The notes under the pieces are model-generated. The model was not told the origin of the DNA, ran no database searches, and saw only the letters and a list, made by a program, of their open reading frames with translations. The position numbers and the translations under genes were made by a program. Source: Lithospermum erythrorhizon (lineage: Eukaryota > Streptophyta > Magnoliopsida > Boraginales > Boraginaceae). From it: DNA of 64,000 nucleotides. The first letter of the stretch is position 1, and each line of letters opens with the position of its first letter. Positions 61,960-64,000 of this stretch are shown here, piece after piece. The stretch lies in assembly GCA_019722365.1 (NCBI GenBank), contig JADFUC010002059.1:62001-126000 (forward strand), given 5' to 3'.

Positions 61960-63122
61960 ATGGAGGAAACAAGAGCGATTTCAAGGTATGCATCGTCGTC
62001 GTCATCATCGCTCCCAACATCCTCATTGCTTGAGTCTGAAACAAAAGAGTACGCACCTCCATTTTCGAGAAACCCGGGGAAAAAGAAATTGCTAAAACAA
62101 TTATCTATGTTGGAGACACCTCGAGATGTTGCATGGGAGAAACGACGTCGTCGGATGTTCCAAAAAGAGAGGAACAAGAGTGAGGATGTGACCGATGAAG
62201 ATATGAATGAGCTCAAAGGTTCTATAGAGCTTGGTTTTGGTTTCAAGGAAGAAGAGGGACAAAAGTTATGCAACACATTGCCTGCTTTGGACCTTTATTT
62301 TGCAGTTAACCGTCAATTCTATTCATCTCCATCCAGTCCGGTCTCAACACCTGGCAGCCATGGTTCAGATGCTAATTCATCATCTTCTCCATATCTTGGA
62401 GACAGGTCAACATCATTGGGAACCCTAGGGACCGAATCGGGGAATAATGATTCATGAAGATCTAGAATCCGTGGTTTAGCCTGACCTTATAAACAACATG
62501 TTTTTTGCTTTCTGTTTTTAAAATTGCTTTTTTTTTAAATTAAAAATCTACCACACTATAAAATATTTTAAAAAAATGCTTAATTACGCTGAATAATATT
62601 TCTCGCGAATTCACCGCACTAACTCTAATGGTTCTGCTTTTTTAAAAATGCTTGTTTTAAACAGCAGAATTTTCAATATATAGTAAAACATGCATGTCGG
62701 TATAGCTAGCTAGTGTTAGTTTATAAAACGATATTGAAATGCATTTTTATCATTCATATACCTCTGGATCATATTGGATCCTCTTGTACCGATTGAGGTA
62801 TAGATTAAACACCAATAAGTAGTTCATACATGGACATAATTTTAATTTTAAGTTAAAAATCATCAATCGTCCAGTTACAAGTTCGGATGGATAGTTGCGT
62901 CATGTGCGACATGTAATCGCAAGGCTTCTGATCCACCCCTATATATTTCAATAACAAATTCGACAAAATTGATATTTTTATTATTTCATATTAATATGTT
63001 AATTGGTTCCTAGTAAATTTGATGTTGATAATATATGTATAGGTGATGATCCTCAACAAGTAAAGGAAAAGTTGAGGCATTGGGCACAAGCTGTTGCTTG
63101 TTCAGTGTTACAGTCGCACTAA
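61960..63122 (+). CDS. DUF1685-family protein gene with an in-frame TGA before its last exon
   Basis: Exon 1 starts at 61960 and encodes a Ser-rich N-terminus. The family core follows: KKLLKQLSML (42-51), TPRDVAWEKRRRRM (53-66), VTDEDMNELKGSIELGFGF (77-95) and LCNTLPALDLYFAVNRQF (103-120). A Ser/Pro/Gly-rich linker then runs to a TGA at 62455-62457 (165 aa). The conserved family ending (GDDPQQVKEKLRHWAQAVAC, then SVLQSH) is at 63043-63122 after a TATAG acceptor. A phase-matching donor (G|GTTTAG) lies at 62473/62474, beyond the TGA, so the natural exon junction appears to be interrupted by one stop codon. A donor at 62362/62363 would skip the TGA and keep the frame (160 aa). Function of the family is unknown. 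No signal peptide or membrane segment is seen. Confidence 0.8.
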
Positions 63123-64000
63123 TTAATCGATCAGATTGACAAGCTTGGGCTAAAGAGACAATACAGGCATAATCAAGCATGAAAGAAAGGAAGTACTACA
63201 AATAGTTTATTCTTCACAATGTCAAAATGGTTGACTTAAAAAACATTCCAAAAATATTGTTGGATACTAGGTCAGGAGCCTATTCATAGCCAGCATAATT
63301 GCACATGCACATAATTGACTTTCTATAAGTTCAAAATTCAATAGTGGACAACTCTTGATTGGAAGTCAAGGTGCAGAATTAACTTTGTTAAATTCGGGTC
63401 TTTTAATATAGAAAGAAAACCTAAATGCTGTTTGTGTTTTATTGTTTTGGTTTTCTATATTTTTCATATACTTCTAATGCTACCTAATTCAGAATATAAG
63501 TTACGTTTTTAATAAGTCCCAAGGAACCCATATATCAATATATGTAGTATTCACCGGGTTTCAAATTTTGCTCTGAGGCACGTTCTCCTACTAATGTATG
63601 AAAAGCAATCCATTAGTATATTTATGGAGATAGGCGAGTTGTATGGTAATGGATTGATCAGCCCATTCCTATAATGGAGTAGTATCGTTACAGCACATCT
63701 ACAGTTATTCTGCAACACGTGTCGAATCAGATTATAACCAGCTTAAGCACGCATATCCTCAGCAATTATGCCTATAACACTGTAAGACTAGTTCATCATC
63801 ATTTAAGGTAATCACAAAATTCCATCTCTAAGATTTCTACACTCTATTTTGGATTGCTACTAACTTGATCACGAGGTCCTGCGGGTCGGGTCCCCCCGAC
63901 CAATTCTCATGAAGTCTAACGATCTAATTAAGGAGATCAACCGCCGCTTTTAGGAAAGCCATTGTTTTTTCGGAGATTCCTAGCCGATATTTAACATGGA
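63123..64000. other. 3' flank of the DUF1685 gene, no further gene seen
   Basis: AT-rich DNA holding the probable 3'UTR and intergenic sequence. Near 63886-63904 there is a short GC-rich hairpin (GGTCGGG, loop, CCCGACC) that stands out from its surroundings. No gene could be recognised before the window ends. Confidence 0.45.

Noticed and set aside
61953..62276. A 107-codon minus-strand open frame with an acidic run
   Set aside because: It is antisense to exon 1 of the DUF1685 gene. The Asp run is only the complement of the Ser codons.
1..64000. Search for tRNA, rRNA, snoRNA and microRNA genes
   Set aside because: No cloverleaf with A and B boxes, no rRNA-like stretch and no convincing long hairpin outside MITEs could be recognised by eye. 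A covariance-model scan was not possible here.

Overview
This is a stretch of plant nuclear DNA, from a eudicot and possibly an asterid (an inference from gene style only). It holds three recognisable host genes with GT-AG introns, in a matrix of old, decayed retrotransposons and small MITEs. The host genes are: (1) the alpha subunit shared by protein farnesyltransferase and geranylgeranyltransferase-I, minus strand, five coding exons at 5364-7802, 345 aa, with a probable 5'UTR exon near 8900-9050; (2) a class III-like, zinc-dependent medium-chain alcohol dehydrogenase of the plant 'ADH-like' group, plus strand, ten coding exons at 37038-40793, 389 aa, with all zinc and NAD motifs present; (3) a DUF1685-family gene, plus strand, 61960-63122, with an in-frame TGA shortly before the junction to its conserved last exon.

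Layout. 1-1.8 kb: AT-rich, no gene. 1.8-4.9 kb: LINE relic (+). 5.3-9.05 kb: farnesyltransferase alpha gene (-). 9.35-11.4 kb: a second LINE relic (-), related to the first, so the gene sits between inverted LINE copies. 11.4-12.4 kb: a likely copia-type LTR. 13.4-16.2 kb: two LTR relics of one gypsy family in opposite orientation. 17.98-28.43 kb: an Athila-like gypsy element (-) with both LTRs, tRNA-Asp-type primer site, gag and integrase traces; it lies within older plus-strand gypsy debris that continues to about 31.7 kb. 32-36.9 kb: AT-rich, with MITEs and short duplications. 37-40.8 kb: ADH-like gene, followed by a Stowaway-type MITE. 41.2-44.1 kb: non-coding, ending in a 68-69 bp tandem array. 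44.5-48.4 kb and 48.7-53.5 kb: two gypsy relics with the same kind of gag, arranged head to head. 53.9-55.6 kb: another LTR (-) of the family seen at 15 kb. 55.7-61.4 kb: repeat-derived DNA with an LTR-like promoter and tandem repeats. 61.96-63.12 kb: DUF1685 gene.

The three host genes do not form a pathway: they act in protein prenylation, alcohol/aldehyde redox chemistry and an unknown process. Every transposon reading frame I could read is broken, while the 15 coding exons of the first two host genes are intact. I found no convincing evidence of a new biological system. The most unusual items are the interrupted DUF1685 gene, the head-to-head gag copies and several private tandem arrays.
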